This document shows positions 33,484-44,259 of a stretch of 64,000 nucleotides of DNA, piece by piece (the stretch's first letter is position 1; each line of letters begins with the position of its first letter). This DNA comes from Heliocidaris erythrogramma (Eukaryota; Echinodermata; Echinoidea; Camarodonta; Echinometridae). The notes under the pieces were generated by a model. The model did not search any database. It saw only the letters and a list, made by a program, of their open reading frames with translations, and was not told the DNA's origin. A program made the translations under genes and the position numbers. Where the stretch lies: NCBI GenBank assembly GCA_025617745.1, contig CM046856.1, positions 31,118,208 to 31,182,207 of the forward strand, given 5' to 3'.

Positions 33484-34105
33484 TTCATGAAATACACCTC
33501 GACATTTATCAAAGAATTGGCGTCATATTTCTCTGTTAAATTATGCAAAATAGAATCGGGATGTATAGCAAATCGACTTAAAGTTGTGTTGCCCTATCTA
33601 ATACATGAGAATCAAAATATATTCTTAAAAGGCGTTCTATCGGGAAAAATATTTGTTTACGATACACTACTGCCCACAGAAATCGTTGAAATACCAAGCA
33701 TGTTGTTGATTATTGATTTCGTAAAGGCTTTTGATTCTGTATCACATAAGTTTCTCTTTAATGTTCTTAATTTCTTTCATTTGGACCATCAGTGTATAAA
33801 AAATGATTCACTTATTTCATGACAAAATGCATCTTCTAGTGTTACAGTAAAATGATTATGTACAGAGAGATTTGTTATAGGACGAGGGTGTCGTCAGCGA
33901 GACCCTTTATCGCCCTACCTTTTTTATTTTACTTCTGAGCGAAATACTCGGGATTTTGATAAGACGCTCCTATGATATATTATCTGGCTTGCTTTCAAAT
34001 TGAAAAACAAGTTAACAAAAATATTACAATGCGCAGATGACACAAAGCTGAAATTGTTAGAAGACCTCATGAGATCACAAATACACAAATCAAAATTGAC
34101 CACAA
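33484..34105 (+). pseudogene. LINE reverse-transcriptase fragment, unit C
   Basis: Third copy of the L1/Tx1-like fragment, with the DFVKAFDSVS, RGCRQRDPLSPYLF and CADD motifs in broken frames. Inherited through the segmental duplication. Confidence 0.8.
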
Positions 34106-34153
34106 AAAGTGTTACGTTTATTAATGTTTCATTCTTTTATCCTCTTATAACTG

Positions 34154-34363
34154 CACCCTAAAAACTCAAATGTTAAATCTACATGTAAAAGGTTGGAGGA
34201 TTGACAACATTTTTTGAATGGTAAATTAACACTTTTAACTTGCTGGAACTAATAATTTAAAGGTTGGATGCAGCATGTTAAAAGTGTTCATTTACCATTT
34301 TGAAAATATTGTCACTCCCTCTAACCTTTTAAATGTAGATTTAACATTTGACTTTTTAGAGTG
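34154..34363. mobile_element. Palindromic short element, unit C
   Basis: Third copy of the CACCCTAAAAACTCAAATG foldback element. At several places (the spacer TTGACAACATTTTTTGAATGG, the right-end GACTTTTTAGAGTG) it resembles unit A more than unit B. Confidence 0.75.
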
Positions 34364-35897
34364 TATCGTTGTGCATATACCACAACTAACGTTTACATCT
34401 GATTATTTTGTATGATGCTTGTACATAACGTGAAGCCACGAAACTTTAACATTTTTTAAGTGTAATAATTATATTCAATATTGTTATTCATTTTTTCGAT
34501 TAATATCGTAGGGCCTACTTGTTTAAATGAACAGTTTCACTGGGTTAGTGTATACAATACCAACTAATTAAAAGATGATATCTGAATATCAATAATAATT
34601 GTGTATATCCTACAACTGTGTTATCCATTTGTTCGTACCGTCATAACAATAAAGCATCATTAATTTTGTTGCTGTTATGTCGTTTTAGATGATGAACGTC
34701 TAAAGAAAGAGTGGGATGTAGAGAAGCAGAGATACACAATTATACAGGTAAAGCAGAGAGATGGAGAGAAAAAGGGGGAGGGAGAGAGAGAGAGAAAGAG
34801 AAAGAGAGCAAATACATGTAGATAGCAAGGATGAGAGATAAGGGAAATAGAAACATTTGGGTAACGTATTTACTGTTGTTGAGAAACTTGAGATAACGCT
34901 CTCGCAATACTGATTTGGGTCATTCAGTGTCAGATCACTTAATGGGCAGGCCCGCCGGAAGGTTTCCAGCTTTTTCTTTTTCTTTTTTTGTTATTGCCGT
35001 TATTTCAATTTTACAGTCTTTTTCCTGTAAATCAATCAGTATATATTTACAATCGCCCGACATAAAAAACTGTTAAAAACCATTTTCTCATATTTTAACA
35101 AGTTACCCTGTTAAATTACAAATCGTTTCCATGGTTCCGTTTTAATTTACATAGATTTTCCTGTTAGCTATCAAAGTTTCTACATTTTTAGGGATTAAAA
35201 TGCGAAAATTTCTACAACTTGGTCGCTTTGCTTCCTCGCATAATTGCTCCAAGATCTATTAATTTCGCACCCCAGTATAGGATATAGTTTATAAAAAGCG
35301 TTTTTAAAAGGTTCAAAATTTGAAAACATTTGAAAGAAATCTCAACTTTCGCTTGTCTTGCTAAATTCCTCGATTATATATCAAAATAATTGTTTTTAAC
35401 TTTGCGCCCCATTAGAATGACGTGAATAGAAAACCGTTTATCAATGTTCAAAATTCGAATCTGTACCCCTCGATTGCAGTGCTCTATCACGAATTGTCCT
35501 GGGTAAAATGCAGAATAAATTACGTTTTGCGATTTAAAAATGAAAAAAAAAAAAAAATCTAACGCTTGGTCGCTTGCTCCCTTACTTGTACAATAACGTA
35601 GATAAGTTTAGGCAAATGGGGGGGGGGGGGGCAATTGCATTGTTTGCCCCGGGCGCCATAGATACGCCACTGCCCCCACTCCATCCCTCGAACCTTCTTA
35701 TACAAATATGCGCATCTCGCTGCCCAAATATGAGGATATGTTGACACCTCATTTTAAACACATAGACAAGTCATAACATACCTCATAATTATGATTTACA
35801 TAAGATTGAACATAAGCCAGGTTTCATAGATAGATTATAACCTTGCGAGAGAGCGGGAAAAGAGCGAGTTTGCCTCCCCCTGCCATCCCTTTATATA
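34364..35897 (+). other. End of unit C and junction with unique DNA
   Basis: Spacer with a (GA)n array (about 34,778-34,807) up to the break at 35,399, then non-duplicated DNA. A G-run followed by GGCGCCATAGATACGCCACTG near 35,620-35,672 looks like one end of the CAGTGGCGTATC short-element family also seen at 40,208. No gene recognised. Confidence 0.45.
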
Positions 35898-37590
35898 CAC
35901 TGTTGGTCATAATGTTAGCATAATTCGTATTTTCATAGTCATCCGTTGATTTAATCATATTTAAAAGCCTAAATAGATAATATTGACCAGGTTCATTGAT
36001 TACATAATGATTTTGTATTGTCGAGGTAAAAGTCGGTCAAGTGAAACATTCCATAACGTGGCCTATCTTATTGTTTGGTGCTATGAAAGCCAGAGCCTCC
36101 TTTCTGCTGTTGTTTTGCTGTCCATTTCGTGCAGAAAGCCTACGTGTGTTAAAAGCCCGTTTTCAGAGTTAGCTTGATCAATTCCTACCAAATTTGATAC
36201 ATTGATTCCTTACACTATGCCTCGCCCAACGGCACTTGCAATTCGTCAGAGGGTCCTTGCACTCCGACGGAATGGACGGACACAGGCCCAGATTGCAGAT
36301 ATTCTTGGACTATCGCAGAGTTGTGTGTGCCGCATCCTCAGAAGACATCGAGAGGCGGGTACTTTGAGTCCAGAGAGATCTACAGGTCGACCACGAAGAA
36401 CTTCCGCACGGGATGACCGTCAACTGCTGAACATGTGCCGTAGGAACCGGAGAATGCCAGCGAGTCGTCTTTGCCACTTGTGGAGGAGGCACTTCGGAGT
36501 GAACGTTTCACGGGAAACCGTAAACAGGAGACTTGTCCAACATGGCTACAGAGCTCGGCGAATGACCAAGGTTCCACGTCTCACTGTTCGCCACCGGGTT
36601 GCTCGACTCCAGTGGGCTAGGAGGCACAGGAGATGGCAGCTTGGTCACTGGCGCCATGTAATCTTCACTGATGAAAGCCGGTACATCCTTGACCGCACCG
36701 ATGGGAGCCAGAAGGTTCGACGATTGTGGGGCGAGAACCTCCGTAATGACTGTGTCCAGGAAACCAATCAAGCAGGTGGAGGCTCAGTGATGGTATGGGT
36801 CGGAATACATTATGGCGGACAAACGCCATTGGCTGCACCTGAAGGAAACGTCAACGCCGTCGTGTACCGCGATATCCTGGAACGCCATTGTCTTCCATAC
36901 GCGAGAAGAGTATATGGCAATAACTTTCAGCTCCAAGACGACAACGCTCGATCACATAGGGCACGTCTGGTGAGGGAATTCCTTGACGCAGAGGACGTGC
37001 AGCAGATGCCTTGGCCTGCCTGTTCCCCCGACATGAACCCCCATTGAGCACGCCTGGGATGCATTGGGCCGTGCCATCAATGAGAGAAACAATCATCCTC
37101 AAAATGTGCAGGAGTTAGCCCAGGCACTGACCGAAGAGTGGGATGCACTGCCCTTGAACACCATCAACAACCTTGTGGACAGTATGCCACGGCGTGTGGA
37201 GGCACTGGTGCGTGCCAGAGGTGGCCATACCAGGTACAAAGTGACCCAACAAGATTAAAAAGAGGAACACTTCCCTTCAATCACCAAAAGATCCCAAGAT
37301 TTTATTTTTCACGATAAAATTATCATGGTTAAACATATACCATAACGATACATTTTTTCAAGGAATCCAAGGTCTGGATGATTGTGTTTGTCAAAAGTGG
37401 TTTAAACCAGTGTATAAAGTTTGTATGAATTAATTTTTGTCTTACATTTTTTATTTCATATGTTGAGAACAGATTTATCAATAAAATCGGTGAAGATATA
37501 AGCTTTATTTTGCCAAAAAATGACTCGTATTATTGTCAATAGTGTACGAAAGGTAGGAAAAAAATTATGCTACCATTATGACCAACAGTG
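35898..37590 (+). mobile_element. Tc1-like DNA transposon (1,693 bp), TA target duplication
   Basis: Inverted ends begin CACTGTTGGTCATAATG and extend about 27 bp (TAGCATAATT follows on both sides), with TA on both flanks (35,896-35,897 and 37,591-37,592). The interior has one transposase gene on the + strand. Length, ends and target match the Tc1/mariner superfamily. It is nearly intact, so a fairly recent arrival. Its coding part is far more GC-rich than the neighbouring DNA. Confidence 0.95.
36217..37258 (+). pseudogene. Tc1-like transposase, one frameshift (about 341 codons)
   Basis: The ATG at 36,217 starts MPRPTALAIRQRVLAL. An N-terminal paired-type helix-turn-helix covers about residues 1-110 (TQAQIADILGLSQS, a GRPRR hook, then SRETVNRRL). 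The catalytic core has Asp in FTDES, Asp in QDDNARSH and Glu in the NP-x-EHAWD motif, with 34 residues between the second Asp and the Glu (DD34E, typical of Tc1). A single extra C in a C5 run at about 37,038-37,042 shifts the frame just before the third catalytic residue, so the frame breaks at 37,047 and continues open in the next frame to 37,258. The element would otherwise encode a complete transposase; a sequencing or assembly error in the C-run is also possible. Confidence 0.92.
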
Positions 37591-37592
37591 TA

Positions 37593-37999
37593 GATGAAAT
37601 CCCCTGTTCCACACATCCGGTGTCTTGACGTAAAGTGGGTTCCTACAGTACAATGCTAATAAACACTGCAATTATGAACGTGCTAGGGAGCGTAGCGATG
37701 GATTGAGAAACTTTATATTATTCAATGTTGAAACTACATGTACGTATTTTAGAGCACAAAAATTTGTCTATTGTTAAACTGCAAAATGATTACACTTTTT
37801 TGTCTTACAAGGAGGACGATAAAACGACCCCCCTCTTTTTGGATAGTTAAGCACCTGCTCCCTCCCCGCGCTTCGGGGTCTTTAGGCCAAATAAAAAAAA
37901 TACATGTTTTATCGTCCTGCCTTTTCTGGGTATATAAAATATACGACTTTTTAAAAATCCTTTTCCCGAAAAAAATCATGAAATTTCCACTTTGGGGGG

Positions 38000-38034
<35 letters not shown>

Positions 38035-38112
38035 AAAAAAAAAAGAAGCAGGCGGCCTCCAAAAAGGAAGCGGGCGGGGACGCTAAACATTATTTGGCCT
38101 TATATGTAGTAG
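37593..38112 (+). other. Intergenic DNA with (CA)n array
   Basis: AT-rich DNA with a (CA)n run at 38,006-38,030 followed by a poly-A run. No recognised gene; the overlapping open frames on both strands reflect low complexity. Confidence 0.4.
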
Positions 38113-38290
38113 AAGAGTTTGTATAGTAAGAGTCAAATCTCTTTCATCCCACACGTACACAAAAACCATTCATATACTGGACCCCAACTTTGGAACTCAC
38201 TTGACACGGCACTGAAATCAACCCCCACATTTAACACAGTTAAACGTAGAATAGCTACAACAACCAAGAAACGTAAATGTATACTCGTAG
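38113..38290 (+). pseudogene. 3' end of a LINE pol gene
   Basis: The frame reads SQISFIPHVHKNHSYTGPQL, then WNSLDTALKSTPTFNTVKRRI. This is the C-terminal signature seen after the reverse transcriptase in many CR1/Jockey-type LINEs (Y-x-GP-x-LWN-x-L followed by a short helix with FK-x-x). No other part of the element is adjacent. Confidence 0.6.
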
Positions 38291-39130
38291 AATTAAACCA
38301 GCTCATAACGTCTTTCCTCTTGCATCCCCCCCCCCTTTTTGGCGTAGACAGATCGTCATACCTGGGGGGTATGATTTCCCCGAAGGGCCAGAGGGCCAGA
38401 GGGCCAGATATATGTATAGGTGGGTCTGTTTAGCAGTATGTCCGAGGACATTTTCGGACAGAGAACAAAAAAAAATCATGACAACAATGGTCCTCGGAAG
38501 CCGGACAATAGTCCTCGAACGTCGAACAATGAATTTGTGCTTTATTCCGTCGACTGTCCGAGGACGAGGAACAATAGAGGAACAATACCTGTCCTCGGAA
38601 GTAAAGCCATGTAGAGCTGTGTGTGTATGCGCGCGTTTGTGTGTGTGTGGTGTGTGATGGTATGTGTGCGTGTGTGTGTGAGGTTTTCCTAACAATTAAA
38701 ATCCCTCAAATATTGAAAGACCCTTTACCACAAATGTCAAAATATGTCAACCACAAATGTAAAAAGTCACATAACTAGTGATTTACTAGTGGTTTCTCTT
38801 TTTATGATCAGTTTACAGTAGCGGGCGAGAAGGGGAGGTGGGGGGGGGGGGGGGGGCGGTAGTCAAGGAGCTGATCATAAACTTCAATGGCAGGGAAAAT
38901 TCACATCATAAAACAGCGATTTATTTCATCAGTCTCAAGAGGGCGCTTCATATAAATTAAATATGAACGTAATTTCCACTCTCTATTCACGCGACTTTTA
39001 ATGATGAAATAATAGATGGTTGACGTAAAATTAAATGCCTGAAACCTGAATGTTATCGTTTCAATCTAGTGATCATCAGGGATAACACAAAAGTAGACTA
39101 TACGGCACACGCTGCATGTTTTGATTAAAA
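38291..39130. other. Repeat-rich non-coding DNA
   Basis: Contains AGGGCCAG repeated three times (about 38,383-38,408), five TCCGAGGA/TCCTCGGA blocks (38,441-38,599), a (GT)n run (about 38,628-38,680) and a G-run near 38,840-38,856. No gene recognised. Confidence 0.5.
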
Positions 39131-39640
39131 ATCACTGATCTCTACAGATTTTCGTAGAGATCAGTGTTAAATATACGGCGCGGTAGCCAAAGCTGTTAGT
39201 AATGAGCTTTCGATTTGCGACGGGAGAAATCTAATACGGTAACTCGAAACGAAAATCGATCTGCGCATGCGCGAAATCCCGAATCTGATCCGTACCGCAG
39301 AATTTAAAGACGGTCATCAGGCAAAATAGCGTTCGCTCCAAATAGTACGGAGAGCGGTAAATTTATGTGCGATGGAAACAACTGACGTCGCACACATTCT
39401 CCCGTAGCCGTCGCGTGAACGGAAACGAAATGGCTTCAGAACAGGACGGGAGCTTGGGTGCGAGAACGTTCACAGTCTGTCAAATCCCCCGTACCGTGCG
39501 TCTCCACAGAACTCCTAAAAACGTCTTTAGGAGTTCTGTGTGCCTCTTCCGTCGCAGATCGAAAGCTCGCTATAACTCGAGATGGCGCACTTTATTCTTT
39601 GAAAAAAAACCCACACCAACCACTACTATTCGACAAGTCA
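39131..39640. other. CpG-rich block with two strong hairpins
   Basis: This ~500-bp stretch is much richer in CpG than its surroundings. It holds a 13-bp perfect stem at 39,133-39,166 (CACTGATCTCTAC and its inverse) and a 15-bp perfect stem at 39,505-39,540 (CACAGAACTCCTAAA and its inverse). A further inverted similarity links 39,200-39,226 (GAGCTTTCGATTTGCGACGG) with 39,548-39,575. It is probably a decayed foldback-type element; short open frames here match nothing I know. Confidence 0.45.
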
Positions 39641-40084
39641 ATGAAGCAAACGTTTGGTAAAATAAAGATTCAAATGTGTGCATTCATCAAAGACTAACTA
39701 TTCATATAAATTGATTTGTTGTATTAAATTTATCATTTTGCCACAGTTGAATTAAATTCACCACTGTGACGGGTTTCCTTCGGGACTCACAAACAATCCC
39801 GTTCATTCCCCTGTGTTCAACCATTTATCCACTTAATTAGCCAAATATTCACACCATAATGATCGAAATACCAAATTCTTTCATATAATAATGAAGAAAA
39901 TGAGAAATATCAGAATCATGGCTATGCCGGTGTTTCGGGGCTTTGGAATTTATCATGAAGTTATTATTCATGATAAAATTTCACCTCTCCCGTTTTCTTA
40001 ATTTCCCGGCATTATGGATTAGAAAAAAATTAAAAAAAAAACATTGGTCTATTCGTATTTTTCATTTATAGGCCACAACTATAT

Positions 40085-40720
40085 GAGGAATGGAAGGAGT
40101 TGCTGGTTCGCTCTTCGCAATCTTAAAAGGAATCTTATTTTCATTGTTGACAGTCATGTTGATACAAATCCCGGTAGGAGCCAACGATTAACTATTCAAA
40201 CGTGTTTCAGTGGCGTATCCAGGATTTCCCAATAGGGGGGGGGGGGGCGCAAGGAATTATTGATCGCCGTCATGGGGGAGGGGTCTTTGGAAAATTTGGA
40301 AGGGCTGAGATGCAAAATAGTGCTATATGTGACCAATTTTGAAGCCTATTTAATGAACAATATTTTCAATTGGTATGAAGATTTTTTTTTTTTTGCTATT
40401 CTTTTTTTTTTTTACGACGGCCAATAGGGGGGGGGGCGCGGCTGTTGCGCCCCCCTGGATACGCCCCTGTGTTTACGGTAAGGTTGGTTCTGAAAAGGAA
40501 TTTGTATTCGTGCATGGCATCTGTATTCCACGCCAACTGTTCGTATACAAATTTATACAGTGGACATGTTTTCAACTCGGATGATCTAAGAGGACACATT
40601 GGATATTGGGACTGATGAGCCATCCAAGGAAAAGGAAGATTCTCAAGAAGGTGGTAGGGTGCCCCACTTTATCTCTCTCAGTTTTAACAGTCTGCATCAT
40701 GGTACTGCTATTATAGTTAT
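40085..40720 (+). pseudogene. Degenerate type 1 Ig-like relic
   Basis: In one frame near 40,190 the translation GAND-stop-LFKR aligns position by position with EANNEQYKLT of the intact type 1 protein. After the short-element insertion, VYGKVGSEK matches TYGNVSSEK. Further on, NCSYTNLYSGHVFNSDD matches NCWYALLYNDQIFNSDG. A hydrophobic stretch upstream (about 40,120-40,170) resembles the signal peptide. The relic has a stop, frameshifts and no C2-like domain. It lies directly upstream of a type 2 gene, so it preserves the same type 1 / type 2 order seen in units A-C. Confidence 0.8.
40208..40469. mobile_element. 262-bp CAGTGGCGTATCC-type short element
   Basis: Left end CAGTGGCGTATCCAGG and right end CCTGGATACGCCCCTG are inverted repeats. 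TGTTT is duplicated at 40,203-40,207 and 40,470-40,474. The empty site survives in the inverted copies at 18.7 and 30.6 kb. G-runs adjoin both ends. There is no coding capacity, and the superfamily is uncertain. Confidence 0.88.
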
Positions 40721-40801
40721 GTAAGCAAGAGCACGATATTTTCTAGACGTTATCACGGCAATTGCATGATGATTAAAATGTTTAAACATAGGGACTATAA
40801 A

Positions 40802-41813
40802 ATGAGAGTGCTTCTCCTACTTTTTGTTGTGTCTGTGTGCACAGCTGTTGGGGAAAGATTTACCGAAGGGAAAAAGGCTGAACTCATTTTCCAATATTAC
40901 GGCGAAACTGATGTTTCAATATTGCTACGCATCAACAAGAGATTCCCCTTCTACAACAACGGTGTGATTGAAAAGGCTGGATTGTCTATAAGTCAACAGA
41001 AACGGTTTATTGTGGAAGATAAAAAATCTTGACAATAAAGCTCACGAAGTCATTGTCAAAATAGAAAATGTGTCACGCGAGGATGCTGATGCATACATCT
41101 GTGATGTCTTCAAAGAAGGTAAAAAGGTAGAACATCTTACCAAAATAATAAGCCTAGCCGTAAATTTTTCACCAGGAAAAGCACCATGCAAGGTGGTACC
41201 CCATACGATTGACACTGGTGGTATTTGGGATGTATTACAATGCACTGCGCCTATTGGATTGCAAATGGGTTTCTTCGAATGTTATCAGAATGGGGAAAGG
41301 GTTCCGCCGGTAGCTTCTCCTGATCAGAATACATCGACTCTTATTCAGCTATTGTGGATGAAGAAAAATATTCCAGTTTTCTGTTGTTCTTCCACATTTG
41401 GTCTCCATAGAGATAAATGTAACTGTACGGAGTTTTATTTCGAACCTGTCGACGTCGGGAGCAGCTTGATTTCATCGGATGTTGGTAGTCATTGTGGACG
41501 AGAGAGCGTTGACGACATGAAAGAAGAAAACTTTGTAGATAGTTTGCCTAATGAAGAAAATCAAATAAGGTCCTTCTTAGATGACCAGTTAAACAAGAAA
41601 ACTAAAATGGACACCCCTGAAATTTTGCAGCTTATTTTCCAAGTCGTAACACTAGCCATGTTGACTTACATCATCATGATCTTCAAAGTATCTAAAATAT
41701 CTGATCTTTCAAAGAAAAGGCCTGCAAATAATCGGTCCACAGAAAGTGCCAACTCAAAAGAAGATGACTGGACTAAAACCCCTTTAATCTGTGGTTCAGA
41801 ATCCACCGTCTGA
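40802..41813 (+). CDS. Divergent type 2 V-C2 Ig-like membrane protein, one apparent frameshift
   Basis: The ATG at 40,802 begins a signal peptide (MRVLLLLFVVSVCTAVG). The V-like domain aligns with the other type 2 proteins, and its F-strand keeps the Cys (DADAYICDV). An extra A in the A6 run at about 41,024-41,029 shifts the frame once; removing it restores a 12-codon alignment across the site, and the frame then stays open for about 260 codons. The C2-like domain (PCK, LQC, ECY, CCS, KCNCTEF) is well kept. A transmembrane helix lies near LQLIFQVVTLAMLTYIIMIF. The cytoplasmic tail is about 45 residues, far longer than in unit A, and ends STV, which fits a class I PDZ-binding motif. It may be a live gene with a local sequence error, or a young pseudogene. 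Confidence 0.7.
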
Positions 41814-43110
41814 CTCTTCTGATAAATAAGAATTTTTTAAAGTATGAAAAATTTATTAAAACAGGAAAGAGCAATACGTCATACGAGGAGCATGGAGTTG
41901 GTGAGGAGCAAGAAGATAAATTTACAGAAAAGAAGAAATTAAACTCCACTTATGAATTTGTATTTATTGTTTTTCGAGAAAATTTTAGAAACACTTTACG
42001 ATATCCTGAATTACAAGTAAACTGCGAAGAACATATACGGTATAAATAAGATGTTTGTTGAAATTCCATATATTGTTCAACTATATAATGTATAAAGGAT
42101 TTTAAATGATGACATAATGATAATTACCATATATCATCATCAGTATATTACCTATCATCATCATCATTACACATGTAGTACCATATCACATATTGCGAAA
42201 TCCTGACCCCCCTCCCCCGCTTACTGGTAGTAAACTTGTCGGGCTATACGTTTAATCTTATTCATCAACTTCTCATATGTGTGCATACCAAATATTAGGG
42301 TATCTAAGAGGGGTATCCGTGGATCCCTCCAGGACTAAACGAAACAACTTTTTAAAATTCTTCTTTATAATGTACTTTAAGATATTCAAAATGTTAACAA
42401 GAAAAAGAGTGGCCCCAAATGGTGAAAATCAAGATGGTGTCAAAGGAGATGAAAATGGGCTCTCATTCAATTCTTAAGGGGCCCCATTGAACCCTTTTGA
42501 CATCTTCCCCTGTAACTCTTTGTATTTTTATTACATTTCATTGAAACTTGGTCGTCGTATTTAGAATTATATTAAATATAAACCAACATGGTTTTGAGAA
42601 GTTTTTGGGGTGAAAATTGATTCGGTTTTTAAACTTTACTTTTAATATGCATGGGTTTGATACAATATTTAGGCAGAAGAAAGATATCGTACATCTCTTT
42701 GGTGCATATAAACACAATTTTGATAATGGTCCTCTTAATTGCTTATCAGTAGAGTACCCTGCAAATCATATAAACCTCCGTTTTTAAAGATTTTTCGACA
42801 TTTTTCGACAGCTGTGAACACATAGAAAAAAATAGACAGTTGCCTTATAGGCCATAACCTTTCATCTCATGACCAAGTTCGCGATTCTGTTCAGAATGAT
42901 ATTTTCCATGATTTAAACTAACAAAAATATATATGTATCGATTTCCGTTGCCATGGTAACCGTTATTCATGTAAATAAAATGTTTAATGGTTATTTTTAA
43001 ACAGATATTGCTTTGAACGTCGAGAATTCAGTGTAAAAGTAAGTTAGATATAATATTCAGACACTTGTGGTATCGTTTGTAAATCTAATAAACCTGAATA
43101 AGATCACGCG
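41814..43110 (+). other. Intergenic DNA downstream of the divergent type 2 gene
   Basis: AT-rich DNA with ATCATCATC runs near 42,130-42,170 and no recognised coding sequence. Confidence 0.4.
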
Positions 43111-44036
43111 TGATAAATATTGTTGATTTTTAATCTTTATTTGTTTAGCCGATTATATGATACACCTCTTTATAGTAAAAATATTTCAAATAAACAAAGA
43201 TTGATTAATGATGTCAATATTTCTAATTTTTGTGATAAGGAGAAATTAATCGGGAAAGATATTTTGTTGACGAAAATGTATAAAACTTGCTTTGATACTT
43301 TTAATAAATTGTTTCTTGGTATTTATAACGAATCTTTTCCTTATAAAGAAACTAAAGTCAAACGTAACAAGAACAATTAACCATGATTTGATCATGAATT
43401 GAAAAAGTTGTGCGATAAGAAATACTTACTTTATCGTAAATATCTTAAGAATCCATTACCCTATACAGAAGGAATGTATATATAACTTTCAGAAACAAAG
43501 TTACAAATGAAATACGTACAAGAAAACGTAACTTTTATTTCAAGAAATTTAATGAAGAGAAAAGAGCTAGTAAATCTACGTGGAAAGTCATTAATGAATT
43601 GTTTAATAGAAAGTGCAATGTGAACTTATTGAAAGCAATGGTCTAGTGATTTCCGATAAACAAAGTACATGTATTGTCAATTCCTTCAATAACTTCTTTT
43701 CCTCTTCTGATATTGCTAATGACTTACTAGACAGTACTACTCATTGCAGTGATTTTTTACAACGAAATTATCTGAGTTCAATGTTTTTAAAACCTGTACA
43801 AATAATGAAATTCTCGATATTGTATTCAAACTCAATACAAACAAAAGCGTTGGATATGATAACTTAAATACGACGGTTTTGAAAAACAATGTATATGTTT
43901 GTTAAACCAATGTGTTTTATTTTTAATCTTCCATTAAGTACCGGAATTTTTCCTAGTGGCCTTAAAATAGCGAAAATTATTCCCATTTACAAGAAAGGAA
44001 GCAAACAGTTTCAAATTAGAGACCAGTATCACTTTT
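43110..44036 (+). pseudogene. Degenerate LINE pol fragment (linker and start of reverse transcriptase)
   Basis: Broken frames read, in order: a P-W-x-D/H-x-E-L-K-K-L stretch with LCDKKYLLYRKYLKNP, then FRNKVTNEIRTRKRNFYFKK, STWKVINELFNRK, NSFNNFFSSS, NKSVGYDNLNTTVLKNN, and finally LSTGIFPSGLKIAKIIPIYK. This is the usual order between the endonuclease and reverse transcriptase of CR1/Jockey-like LINEs. The fragment ends abruptly after the region equivalent to 'RPIS' and lacks the catalytic palm motifs. It differs from the LINE fragments in units A-C. Confidence 0.8.
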
Positions 44037-44259
44037 AATACAAATAATACAAAGTGTCATGAAATATACGAAAAACACAGTAGACAAACGTGAGCATGCA
44101 GTAATGGGAAAAAAAAGGTTATGACAATATATTATCATTATGATAATTAATGACAACATATTATCATATTACAATGTAATGACAATACGACAATGGTAAT
44201 ATACACGGTATGTATCGTATTATTGTAATAGAAAGTTGTGTGAGAAAAAGAGTGTTATA

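Larger units (their letters stand above)
28218..35399 (+). repeat. Segmental duplication unit C (truncated, about 7.2 kb)
   Basis: Third copy, nearly identical to unit B from the CATTGGCGGTTCC element through both type 1 copies, the type 2 pseudogene, LINE debris and spacer. Homology stops after CAAAATAATTGTTTTTAA at 35,399, exactly where units A and B enter the AT/GT/G microsatellite. Confidence 0.9.
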
